Assembly: GCA_022572105.1 (NCBI GenBank)
Contig: JACZWN010000164.1
Coordinates: 1-7,649, forward strand
Source: Pseudomonadota bacterium
Lineage (GTDB): Bacteria; Pseudomonadota; Alphaproteobacteria; Kiloniellales; J153
Length of the DNA stretch: 7,649 nucleotides
Direction of reading: 5' to 3'
The notes below the pieces were generated by a model. The model ran no database searches, was not told the origin of the DNA, and saw only the letters and a program-made list of their open reading frames with translations. A program made the position numbers and the translations under genes. Positions 1 through 6,949 of the stretch are shown piece after piece; the stretch's first letter is position 1, and each line of letters opens with the position of its first letter.

Positions 1-33
1 AGCGGCGCCCCGCTGCCCCCCGGCGCCCCCGCC

Positions 34-744
34 ATGCCATACTCCCCCGCCATGAAGGAACTGCCGCGCCGCACGCACCGCGAGGTCATGGAGGAGGTGC
101 TCGAACTTTCGGGCGCCCGGGTCGCCGACATCGGCTGCGGCGACGGCGCGCTGGTGCGCCTGATGACGCGCCTGGGCGCGCGGGCGACCGGCATCGACCC
201 CTCCGAGGGCCAACTCGAGCGGGCGCGCGCCGCCGAGCCGGCCGGCGACGAGGACTACCTGCGCGGCGTCGGCGAGGACCTGCCCCTGCCCGACGGCGCG
301 CTCGACGTCGCGGTGTTCTTCAACGCGCTGCATCACGTGCCGGTCGAGCACCAGGGCGCGGCGCTTGCCGAGGCGGCGCGCGCGCTGAAACCCGGCGGCC
401 GGCTCTACGTCGTCGAGCCGGTCGCGCAAGGCCCGCACTTCGAGGTCACGCGGCGCATCGAGGACGAGACGCAGGTGCGCGCCAAGGCCTACGAGGCGCT
501 GGGCGCCGCGGCCCGGGGACCGGACTTCGAGGAAGCGCGCGAGCTCACCTATCTGACCGAGATCCGCTACCAGAGCTTCGAGGCGTTCCGCGACCACCTG
601 ATCGCGGTCGACGAAAGCCGCCGGCCGGCGGTCGAGGTGCGGGAGGACGAACTGCGCGCGGCCTTCGAGGCCAACGCGGAGCGGCGCGACGGCGCCTTCG
701 TCTTCGTTCAACCGGCCCGGCTCAACCTGCTGGTGCGGAGCTGA
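34..744 (+). CDS. Class I SAM-dependent methyltransferase (Methyltransf_11-like)
   Basis: The product is a 236-residue class I (Rossmann-fold) methyltransferase using S-adenosylmethionine; its substrate cannot be told from sequence. Motif I is DIGCGDG at residues 32-38, the acidic residue ending strand 2 is D55 in GIDPSEG, the post-II/III region is EDLPLPDGALDVAVFFNALHHV-like at about 81-102, and LKPGGRLYVVEP at 118-129 is the usual motif after the catalytic region. The fold is complete and the C-terminal half (130-236) is a variable, acidic substrate-recognition part. Start choice is uncertain. There is an ATG at 34 and another at 52, neither has a Shine-Dalgarno sequence, and the frame stays open to the first base of the window, so the true start could lie upstream. 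GC content and codon use match the core genes here. No partner gene indicates a pathway; the vapBC pair downstream is on the other strand. Confidence 0.85.
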   Translation: MPYSPAMKELPRRTHREVMEEVLELSGARVADIGCGDGALVRLMTRLGARATGIDPSEGQLERARAAEPAGDEDYLRGVGEDLPLPDGALDVAVFFNALHHVPVEHQGAALAEAARALKPGGRLYVVEPVAQGPHFEVTRRIEDETQVRAKAYEALGAAARGPDFEEARELTYLTEIRYQSFEAFRDHLIAVDESRRPAVEVREDELRAAFEANAERRDGAFVFVQPARLNLLVRS

Positions 745-746
745 CG

Positions 747-841
747 GGCGAGCGCATTAGCGTCGCCTTCAACATCATGCTCTCCGCGATTACACCGAGC
801 AGTACGGCCCGCCGCGCAGGTCGCGCCGGCCGAGCCTGTGA
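747..841 (+). pseudogene. Possible C-terminal remnant of a 2OG-Fe(II) oxygenase-like protein
   Basis: Just past the methyltransferase stop, the frame starting at 747 reads GERISVAFNIMLS. This resembles the R-[IV]-S-[IV]-[AS]-F-N strand near the C-terminus of 2-oxoglutarate/Fe(II) oxygenase-like proteins. After one base is lost near 788 the reading continues in another frame as DYTEQYGPPRR and stops at TGA 839-841. That pattern would fit a short, frameshifted tail of a gene whose front was lost. No metal-binding histidines are in the fragment and the stretch is under 100 bases, so chance resemblance is possible. The call is from remembered family patterns, not an alignment. Confidence 0.28.
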
Positions 842-851
842 ACCGCGGGGG

Positions 852-1247
852 CTAAACCACGAAGACCCTTTGAACGTCCGTCTTGGCGAAGTCCTCGCCC
901 TTGAACAACAAGGGCTCGCCGCTGGTCATGCTGAGTGCGTAGCCGAAGCAATCCCCGTAATTGAGGCCGGCCGGGTGTTGGCCCTTGCCGAAGGTGCGAA
1001 ACGCGTGGCGCGCCACGGTCAACTGCTCGGCATTGAAGGGGATGATTTCAATGCCGACGCGGAGGAAGAGCAGGTCGAGCTCGCGGCCGCCCGCCTCGCC
1101 CAACTCGCTTTCGATGACCAGACTGCACTCGAGTGCGGTACCGGCGGAGATAAGTCGCAGCGGATCGCCCACGATCGCCTCGGAGAAGCGCTCCGCCTCG
1201 TCCTCGGCGAAGAGAATGGTGGCGATGGCAGAGGTGTCGACCACCAT
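852..1247 (-). CDS. vapC: VapC-family PIN-domain ribonuclease toxin
   Basis: A 131-residue single PIN-domain protein, the usual length of a VapC toxin. VapC toxins are Mg2+-dependent RNases that cut tRNA or rRNA in the cytoplasm and are held inactive by VapB. The acidic active-site residues are in place: D4 in the opening MVVDTSAI, E40 in the TALE segment, D99 in NYGDCF, and D119 in the late FKGEDFAKTDV motif, which is the standard VapC ending. The ATG overlaps the TGA of the upstream antitoxin gene by one base (TGATG at 1245-1249), so translation is coupled to vapB. The ORF is intact with no missing catalytic residue, so the toxin is probably active; its RNA target cannot be predicted. A plus-strand ORF of 165 codons over the same bases is a GC-driven shadow. 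Confidence 0.92.
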   Translation of the reverse strand: MVVDTSAIATILFAEDEAERFSEAIVGDPLRLISAGTALECSLVIESELGEAGGRELDLLFLRVGIEIIPFNAEQLTVARHAFRTFGKGQHPAGLNYGDCFGYALSMTSGEPLLFKGEDFAKTDVQRVFVV

Positions 1248-1507
1248 CAGCGCGGCAAACCCCGTTCGTCGTAGCCGATAATCTCCTCCAGCGTTTTGCC
1301 CGTGCGCCGGGGCAGACGGCCGGCGCGCCGGCTAATCGCCATGATCTCGTCCTTGAGACTGACTGGTGTCTTGGCGGTTTCCCGCTTCAGGCGCTCGCGC
1401 AGGGCCTTGACGACCGTCTCGGTGATGGTCTCGCCCGTGCGCGCCGCGAGTTCGCGCGCGAGACGGTCGGCTTCCGGATTCTTGATGTTCAGGGCCAATG
1501 GGTCCAC
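1247..1507 (-). CDS. vapB: VapB antitoxin, PSK / Rv0623-like family
   Basis: The antitoxin of the pair: it should bind VapC, block its RNase site and repress its own operon. The N-terminal part, ALNIKNPEADRLARELAARTGET and on to ALRERLKRE, is the conserved DNA-binding region of the PSK-type (Rv0623-like) antitoxins. The charged C-terminal half (about 45-86), rich in Arg with EEIIGYDERGLPR at the end, is where such antitoxins wrap the toxin. The longest start is GTG at 1507 (86 residues), but nothing like a ribosome binding site precedes it. TTG at 1498 gives an 83-residue protein starting MALNIKN, the usual N-terminus of the family, with a GGTGGA about five bases upstream (1503-1508), so 1498 is a credible true start. 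vapB precedes vapC and overlaps it by one base. Confidence 0.92.
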   Translation of the reverse strand: MDPLALNIKNPEADRLARELAARTGETITETVVKALRERLKRETAKTPVSLKDEIMAISRRAGRLPRRTGKTLEEIIGYDERGLPR

Positions 1508-1921
1508 CAGGAAGAAGATTCCTAATTTTCTTTATTATGCCTCATTAGCGAGACAATTTCAAGCCGGCATTCCAGCGACATGGGGCTCCTACAGGGTTCC
1601 GAGGCGGATTCGTCTAGCGTTGACGGCAATAATGGACGTGATGGGCGAGTGACGCAACGCATTGGCCGGCTGTGTGGCAATACAAGCCTGACCCCAATGC
1701 TTCATTGCTTCTTAGCCAAATGTCTGTCGCGTGAACAAACGCGCGATCCCGACGCGGCCAGTCGCTGCAGGGAAAGAGACACACAACGCACTTCAAACCG
1801 GAGAAAAGCCGCGATGATCCCTTATATGCTTTTTCTTTCCTACCATATTAACAATCGGTGAGTGCACAGGAGCGCGAGAACATTCTCTCTCTGCAAAACA
1901 CGATTTTCGTAAGCAACGCTC
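1508..1921. other. Intergenic region with no recognisable gene (vapB / orphan gene)
   Basis: About 414 bases between the divergent vapBC operon and the AT-rich orphan gene. Apart from the vapBC promoter I find no supported gene. The open frames here (93 codons from 1580 on plus, 60 codons on minus to 1796) encode low-complexity or Cys/Arg-rich strings with no family resemblance and no ribosome binding site. Composition changes within the region, from GC-rich at 1560-1780 to AT-rich with pyrimidine runs from about 1815. Minor inverted repeats (CAATG-3-CATTG near 1694-1706, and CGCGT/ACGCG near 1728-1743) lack the features of a terminator. No clear -35/-10 pair for the gene at 1922 was found; the AT-rich 1820-1860 stretch is the likeliest place. 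Confidence 0.5.
1534..1562 (-). promoter_or_regulatory. Candidate sigma70-type promoter of vapBC
   Basis: Read on the minus strand, TTGAAA (1557-1562) and CATAAT (1534-1539) are separated by 17 bases; each hexamer differs from the sigma70 consensus at one position. A start of transcription near 1527 would leave a leader of roughly 20 bases to the GTG or 29 to the TTG start of vapB. A short inverted repeat, CTAAT at 1522-1526 and ATTAG at 1544-1548, brackets the -10 element and could be part of the VapB-VapC operator. The 5-bp arms are too short to be sure. Confidence 0.6.
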
Positions 1922-3130
1922 ATGTTTGAAAATATCGTTGTCCGAAGGCCCTATAGTCAAAACAAGCAAATCGACCCCGGGTTGATCGCGGAAACGTTAC
2001 TCTTTTATCAAAAAGTTCACTTGCTTTTGGATGAAGGCGGGCTGACATCACTGCTAAAAAATATTGGACCGGACAATATATTGTATTTGATAGATAATGA
2101 ATTTTTGAGAATCACCTTCTTTCGGGAGAACCTTGCAGTCCATACAGACTCCAAAACAGGGATACCGGTATATGATTTTATAGGATTCCAGTTGGTAGAG
2201 ACCCACGACGGGAAACGCTTTAAGAACAAAGAGGATTACATAATTCATGTATTCGAAAAATCTTTAGGAAAATCGTTCAAAACTAGACGAATGGCAAAGA
2301 AATTCTTGAACAAAACACCTTTTAGGAAATTGACTCAAGGTTTTGATAACCCGTCAGGCATTCCGGGGTTAGCACGAGAAGATTTGAACGATCCAGATTA
2401 CCTCAAAACCGTAGTTGCTGTGATTCTCGATGATCTGGTTCCGAGCATCAGCTTGCCAAATGACTGGCACTTTAAAACGATGGCCATACAAGGCGGGGTC
2501 GTCGTAGATACAAATCTCGATTTTGAAGTAATAAATTCGGAATACCACAAGAAAATACCGCCTTCCCATAGCACAATATCTCCCGCTTTCCTATTGGCGA
2601 TTTTCTTAGATGCGCGTGCAGATATTTCCTTTTCATCCCAATATCTTTCCGAACTTGTCACCTCATCAACATCATCCCGAATTATGGATGTCAAATTTAG
2701 AAGCCTCCTCAAAAAACGCACCAAAAGTGAAAAAGACATAGCTATTTTTCAAGAAACATTTCTCGATGACGCGCACGCCATCAGAGACGCGATTAACTCC
2801 GGCAAGCGAGATTTTAGTGATTTTCTTAAAGTTCTTGAAAAATCAATGCGGTTTAAGGAATGGCTTTCGGATTCTCACCCGGATATCGGACTAATGAAGG
2901 AATATCACGACGCGGTTACTCGTGGCACTTGGATAGAAAAGTTACCGATGAAATCGCTTCGGTTCGTTTTTTGGACTGGCGCCGGGCTCGCAGCCAACGC
3001 CTTGGCTGGGCCAGCGGCTAGTCTCGGTCTCGGCGCCGCGGACAGTCTGATTCTCGACAAACTTTTGAAAGGCTGGAAACCAAATCATTTCATTGACGGC
3101 CCCCTGCGGGAGTTTACGAATTTCGACTAA
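1922..3130 (+). CDS. Uncharacterised 402-residue protein, AT-rich accessory gene
   Basis: I do not recognise a named family. The protein is full length and uninterrupted. It has an N-terminal region (about 5-80) with DPGLIAETLLFYQKVHLLLDEGG and an IGPDNILYLIDNEFL helix-like stretch, and a basic linker at 115-140. A mixed middle (160-240) follows, then a charged, probably helical segment at 255-335. Residues 346-376 form a Gly/Ala-rich hydrophobic stretch followed by DSLILDKLLKGWKPNHF (374-390). That stretch could be one membrane-active helix or a glycine-zipper-like element; no signal peptide is seen. I see no nuclease, kinase, P-loop or HTH motif. The DNA is visibly AT-rich with A/T third positions (AAA, ATA, TTA, AAT codons), unlike the strongly GC-rich genes on both sides, which indicates horizontal acquisition. 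The ATG at 1922 lacks a strong Shine-Dalgarno sequence. It stands alone on its strand, converging on the dgc operon with 53 bases between stops. A role in defence or phage biology is possible from context only. Confidence 0.87.
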   Translation: MFENIVVRRPYSQNKQIDPGLIAETLLFYQKVHLLLDEGGLTSLLKNIGPDNILYLIDNEFLRITFFRENLAVHTDSKTGIPVYDFIGFQLVETHDGKRFKNKEDYIIHVFEKSLGKSFKTRRMAKKFLNKTPFRKLTQGFDNPSGIPGLAREDLNDPDYLKTVVAVILDDLVPSISLPNDWHFKTMAIQGGVVVDTNLDFEVINSEYHKKIPPSHSTISPAFLLAIFLDARADISFSSQYLSELVTSSTSSRIMDVKFRSLLKKRTKSEKDIAIFQETFLDDAHAIRDAINSGKRDFSDFLKVLEKSMRFKEWLSDSHPDIGLMKEYHDAVTRGTWIEKLPMKSLRFVFWTGAGLAANALAGPAASLGLGAADSLILDKLLKGWKPNHFIDGPLREFTNFD

Positions 3131-3183
3131 CCTGCGCAGGCAAGCGCGCAATACTGAACATAGATACCGAGACCGTATTATCA

Positions 3184-4434
<1,251 letters not shown>

Positions 4435-4492
4435 TGATGTCTCCCCTGGTTCGCGATTGTCCCGGTTATGAAGTAACCTTGGTCGGCGGCGG

Positions 4493-5488
4493 TCAGCCCC
4501 AGAGCGCCGGTTCGGGCGGCTGCACCAGGCTGCCCTCGTAGGTCAGTCCCTCGGGCCGGTCGCGGGCGAGCAGCAGCGGCCCGTCCAGGTCGACGAAGCG
4601 CGCGCCTTGGGCCACCAGGATCGCCGGGGCCATGGCCAGCGAGGTCGCCACCATGCAGCCAACCATGACCTGGTAGCCCTGGGCAAGCGCCGCGTCCTTG
4701 AGCTTGAGCGCCTCGGTCAAACCACCGGTCTTGTCGAGTTTGATGTTGACGACGTCGTAGCGCCCCGAGAGCCCGGCCAGCGAGGCGGTGTCGTGGCACG
4801 ACTCGTCGGCGCAAACCGGCACCGGCCGCCGCACGCCGGCGAGCGGCGCATCCTTGCCGGCCGGCAGCGGCTGCTCGATCAGGTCGACGCCGAGCACCGC
4901 GAGCTTGGGCGCGAGCTCGACGAAATCGTCGAGCGACCAGCCCTCGTTGGCGTCCACGATGAGGCGCGCCCCGGGCGCGTTCTCGCGCACCGCCTCGACG
5001 CGCGCCAGGTCGTCCGGGCCGGACAGCTTGAGCTTCAGGAGCGGCCGCGCCGCGTGCTCGGCGGCGGCCCGGCCCATGGCCTCGGGCGCGTCCATGGAGA
5101 GAGTATAGGCGGTCGTGACCGGGGCCGGCGGCGGGAGGCCGATCGAGTCCCATACCCGGCAGCCGGCGCGCTTGGCCTCCAGGTCCCAGAACGCGCAGTC
5201 GAGGGCGTTACGCGCCGCGCCCGGCGGCAGGACGCGCTGCAGGCCGAGCCGGTCGAGACCGTCCGCGATCGGCGCGCCGAGCGCCTCGATCGCCGCGATC
5301 ACGCCCTCGAGCGACTCGCCGTAGTGGGCATAGGGCACGCACTCGCCGCGGCCGGTGACCTCGCGGCCGTCGGCCTCCGCGACAGAAATCTCGGCCACGA
5401 CCACCTCGGCCGTGGTCCGGGTGCCGCGCGAGATGGTGAAGCTGCCGCCGAGCGGCCAGGTCTCGTGACGGACACTCAGGCGCGGCAT
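4493..5488 (-). CDS. dgcA: N-acetyl-D-glutamate racemase DgcA (dipeptide-epimerase-like enolase superfamily)
   Basis: A 331-residue enolase-superfamily enzyme of the muconate-lactonizing subgroup, usually labelled dipeptide epimerase (L-Ala-D/L-Glu type). The paired general bases are K152/K154 in LLKLKL and K250 in NIKLDKTGG. The Mg2+ ligands are D179 (IVDANEG), E205 (LIEQPLP) and D228 (CADES). The DLDG motif (D300, D302) is the substrate-amine contact of dipeptide epimerases. All catalytic residues are present. Because it sits directly behind the DUF1611 gene, the likelier substrate is N-acetyl-D-Glu, converted to N-acetyl-L-Glu in the published DgcN-DgcA pathway; a cell-wall L-Ala-D-Glu epimerase role is the alternative. 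ATG 5488 follows the dgcN stop by three bases and has no good ribosome site of its own, so it probably relies on translational coupling. Confidence 0.92.
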   Translation of the reverse strand: MPRLSVRHETWPLGGSFTISRGTRTTAEVVVAEISVAEADGREVTGRGECVPYAHYGESLEGVIAAIEALGAPIADGLDRLGLQRVLPPGAARNALDCAFWDLEAKRAGCRVWDSIGLPPPAPVTTAYTLSMDAPEAMGRAAAEHAARPLLKLKLSGPDDLARVEAVRENAPGARLIVDANEGWSLDDFVELAPKLAVLGVDLIEQPLPAGKDAPLAGVRRPVPVCADESCHDTASLAGLSGRYDVVNIKLDKTGGLTEALKLKDAALAQGYQVMVGCMVATSLAMAPAILVAQGARFVDLDGPLLLARDRPEGLTYEGSLVQPPEPALWG

Positions 5489-5491
5489 GGG

Positions 5492-6490
5492 CTAGGCGAG
5501 CCGGTCGACGATCGGCGCGGCCCCGCTCTTGAACGGGTCGACCGCGGGCAGGCCGAGCTCGTCCTCGATGCTCCTCAGCAGCGCCCCGGAGCCGCCGTCC
5601 GGCATCTGCGAGGTGTTGACCGCGACGCCGACGGCGCTCACCCCCGGGTTGGTCAGGCGCGCGGCTTCCAGATTGGCCTCGAGGCAGTCCTTCAGGCCCG
5701 GCAGCGGGTAATCCGGCAGGCCGCGCATGTGCGTGCGCGTCGGCTCGTGACAGAGTACCAGGGCGTCCGCCTGGGCGCCGTGCAGCAGGCCCATGCTGAC
5801 GCCCGCGTAGGAGGCGTGGAACAGCGAGCCCTGGCCCTCGATCACGTCCCAGTGGTCCGGGTCGTTGGCCGGCGCCAGCCACTCGATCGCCCCGGAGATG
5901 AAGTCGGCGACTACCGCGTCGACGGAAATGCCGTTGCCGGCGATGAGGATGCCGCTCTGCCCGGTGGCGCGGAAGTCGACCTTCATGCCGCGCGCGCGCA
6001 TCTCCTTCTCGATGGCGAGCGAGGCGTACATCTTGCCCACCGAGCAGTCGGTGCCGACGGTCAGCAGGCGCTTGCCCGGCCGATTCTCGCCGGTGCCGAC
6101 CTGGAAACCGCGCGTCGGATGGCGCACGTCGAACAGGTGCCGGCCGTGCTGTTCGGCGACGGCGGCCAGGCTGGGCACGTCGGCCAGGCGGCCGTGCAGG
6201 CCGGCGGCCAGGTCGAGGCCCATGATGAGCGCCTTTTCGAGGATATCGATCCAGTCGTGCGAGATCACGCCGCCGCGGTTGGCGACGCCGACCACCAGCG
6301 TCCGGGCCCCGGCCGCGACCGCCTTGGTAAGCGTCATCTCGGTGAGCCCCAGGTCGGCGTTGCAGCCCTTTAGGCGGATTTGCCCCAGGCACCACTCGGG
6401 CCGCCAATGGGCGATGCCCTGGGCGGTCTTGGCGGCGAGCTGGTCGGGCGCGTCGCCGAGAAACAGCAGATACGGATGTTCGATCGCCAT
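5492..6490 (-). CDS. dgcN: D-glutamate N-acetyltransferase DgcN (DUF1611 family)
   Basis: A 332-residue DUF1611 protein matching DgcN, reported to acetylate D-Glu from acetyl-CoA, the first step of D-Glu breakdown. The N-terminal Rossmann-like half runs to about residue 125 (LVVGVANRGGVI at 65-76). The C-terminal half opens with a P-loop-like GTDCSVGK (146-153) and carries the family signatures ATGQSGILIAGNGI (175-188), VIEGQGSLFHASYAG (216-230) and LCHEPTRTHMRG (246-257). The family had been taken for a P-loop nucleotide-binding protein before the DgcN work, so whether the loop binds nucleotide or CoA is not settled by sequence. Start ATG 6490 has GGGGGAG (about 6502-6508) eleven bases upstream, a rather long gap. 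First gene of the operon, with dgcA three bases after its stop. No signal peptide; cytoplasmic. Confidence 0.92.
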   Translation of the reverse strand: MAIEHPYLLFLGDAPDQLAAKTAQGIAHWRPEWCLGQIRLKGCNADLGLTEMTLTKAVAAGARTLVVGVANRGGVISHDWIDILEKALIMGLDLAAGLHGRLADVPSLAAVAEQHGRHLFDVRHPTRGFQVGTGENRPGKRLLTVGTDCSVGKMYASLAIEKEMRARGMKVDFRATGQSGILIAGNGISVDAVVADFISGAIEWLAPANDPDHWDVIEGQGSLFHASYAGVSMGLLHGAQADALVLCHEPTRTHMRGLPDYPLPGLKDCLEANLEAARLTNPGVSAVGVAVNTSQMPDGGSGALLRSIEDELGLPAVDPFKSGAAPIVDRLA

Positions 6491-6533
6491 GACCGCCGGA
6501 GCTCCCCCTGTTTCGCGTGTGTGTTTCCCCCAT

Positions 6534-6562
6534 GTTATGCGAAACCCGGCCGGTTGTCACAA
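6534..6562 (-). promoter_or_regulatory. Candidate promoter of the dgcN operon
   Basis: On the minus strand TTGTGA (6557-6562) and CATAAC (6534-6539) are 17 bases apart, each matching the sigma70 consensus at four of six positions. Transcription would start near 6527, giving a leader of about 37 bases before dgcN. The weak hexamers suit an activator-dependent promoter, in line with the positive regulator DgcR reported for dgcNA. No such regulator gene is in the window. Confidence 0.42.
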
Positions 6563-6593
6563 GCTCCCCCATCACGCGGCCCTCTGTCACAAG
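6554..6593. promoter_or_regulatory. Paired TGTCACAAG repeat, candidate operator of dgcN
   Basis: TGTCACAAG occurs at 6555-6563 and again at 6585-6593, exactly 30 bases apart, about three helical turns. The first copy is the centre of the palindrome TTGTCACAA (6554-6562) and overlaps the candidate -35 element; the second is the shorter palindrome TGTCACA. TTGT-n-ACAA dyads are typical of dimeric winged-helix regulators. A second direct repeat, GGCCCTCTG at 6578-6586 and 6593-6601, overlaps the distal copy. Confidence 0.4.
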
Positions 6594-6702
6594 GCCCTCT
6601 GCCGATCGCGTTTTGGTTTCAAATTTGATGCGCTAAAAGTGCAAAGCAGACTCGAATATCGGCTTAGCGGATGAAAACGGTCGTCGTTCCGGTGCGGTGA
6701 TC

Positions 6703-6729
6703 GAGTCCGTTTGAGCCGCAAGCGGACTC
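6703..6729 (+). repeat. Inverted repeat / hairpin, 11-bp stem
   Basis: GAGTCCG (6703-6709) pairs with CGGACTC (6723-6729); the stem continues inward through a T-G wobble, two T-A pairs and a G-C pair to a five-base loop. On the plus strand this gives 11 base pairs with one wobble; on the minus strand the wobble becomes a C/A mismatch. It lies just beyond the stop of the cyclase remnant (minus strand), where a terminator of the lost gene would sit. No T-run follows on either strand, so it is not a classic intrinsic terminator. Confidence 0.5.
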
Positions 6730-6739
6730 ATGCCAGCTT

Positions 6740-6889
6740 CTATAACAGTGCTCTTGCATTCTTCAGGTCTGGCCTACCGAAGCCTTCGGTGAACTGGTCG
6801 TAAATCAGGTTGAGCAAATCGCGAGCCCCGGCGACCTTGCCGAGATCACGGCATAGGCGATGCAGGGTAATTTGCTGCTCGTTGACGGT
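6740..6889 (-). pseudogene. C-terminal remnant of an adenylate/guanylate-cyclase-type ATPase/TPR protein
   Basis: Read on the minus strand, bases 6889 to 6740 give 49 codons ending at TAG 6742-6740. They contain LHRLCRDLGKVAGARDLL, then LNLIYDQFTEGFGRPDLK and NARALL. This matches the highly conserved C-terminal end (ARxLLxPxYxWFTEGFDTxDLKEAKALL) of long bacterial proteins that join a class III adenylate/guanylate cyclase or winged-helix domain to a predicted ATPase and TPR repeats. An in-frame TAG lies immediately before it (6892-6890), and the rest of such a protein, normally about 1000 residues, is absent. It is therefore a leftover of a deleted gene with no start of its own, and should not be functional. 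The match is from memory of the family pattern, but is strong over about 35 residues. Confidence 0.75.
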
Positions 6890-6925
6890 CTATACTAATC
6901 CGACGACGTAACGGGACGCCGCAAA

Positions 6926-6937
6926 CGCGGTACCGCG
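6926..6937. repeat. Perfect 12-bp palindrome CGCGGTACCGCG
   Basis: An uninterrupted palindrome just ahead of the ribosome binding site of the methyltransferase at 6950. It could be an operator or a small leader hairpin, but GC-rich palindromes of this size also arise by chance. Confidence 0.35.
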
Positions 6938-6949
6938 AAGGGGGCGAGC

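Noticed and set aside
777..1274. Plus-strand ORF of 165 codons opposite vapC
   Set aside because: Antisense shadow of vapC, whose PIN active-site residues are all present on the minus strand.
1580..1861. Plus-strand ORF of 93 codons in the vapB/orphan gap
   Set aside because: No ribosome site, no recognisable motif, and Ser/Arg-rich composition; not supportable as a gene.
3131..3183. Terminator between the convergent orphan and PLP genes
   Set aside because: Only a loopless 10-bp palindrome (CCTGCGCAGG at 3131-3140) is present, with no T-run on either strand.
4607..6373. Long plus-strand ORF (588 codons) opposite dgcA and dgcN
   Set aside because: His/Arg/Gly-rich translation typical of the antisense of GC-rich genes; both strands cannot be coding here, and the minus strand has complete catalytic motifs.
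5208..6590. Minus-strand ORF of 460 codons overlapping dgcN and dgcA in another frame
   Set aside because: Arg/Gly/Pro-rich frame-shifted shadow of the two real genes, with no family resemblance.
6882..6896. TTGACG followed by TATACT as a promoter for the second methyltransferase
   Set aside because: The hexamers are only three bases apart, so they cannot serve as a -35/-10 pair.
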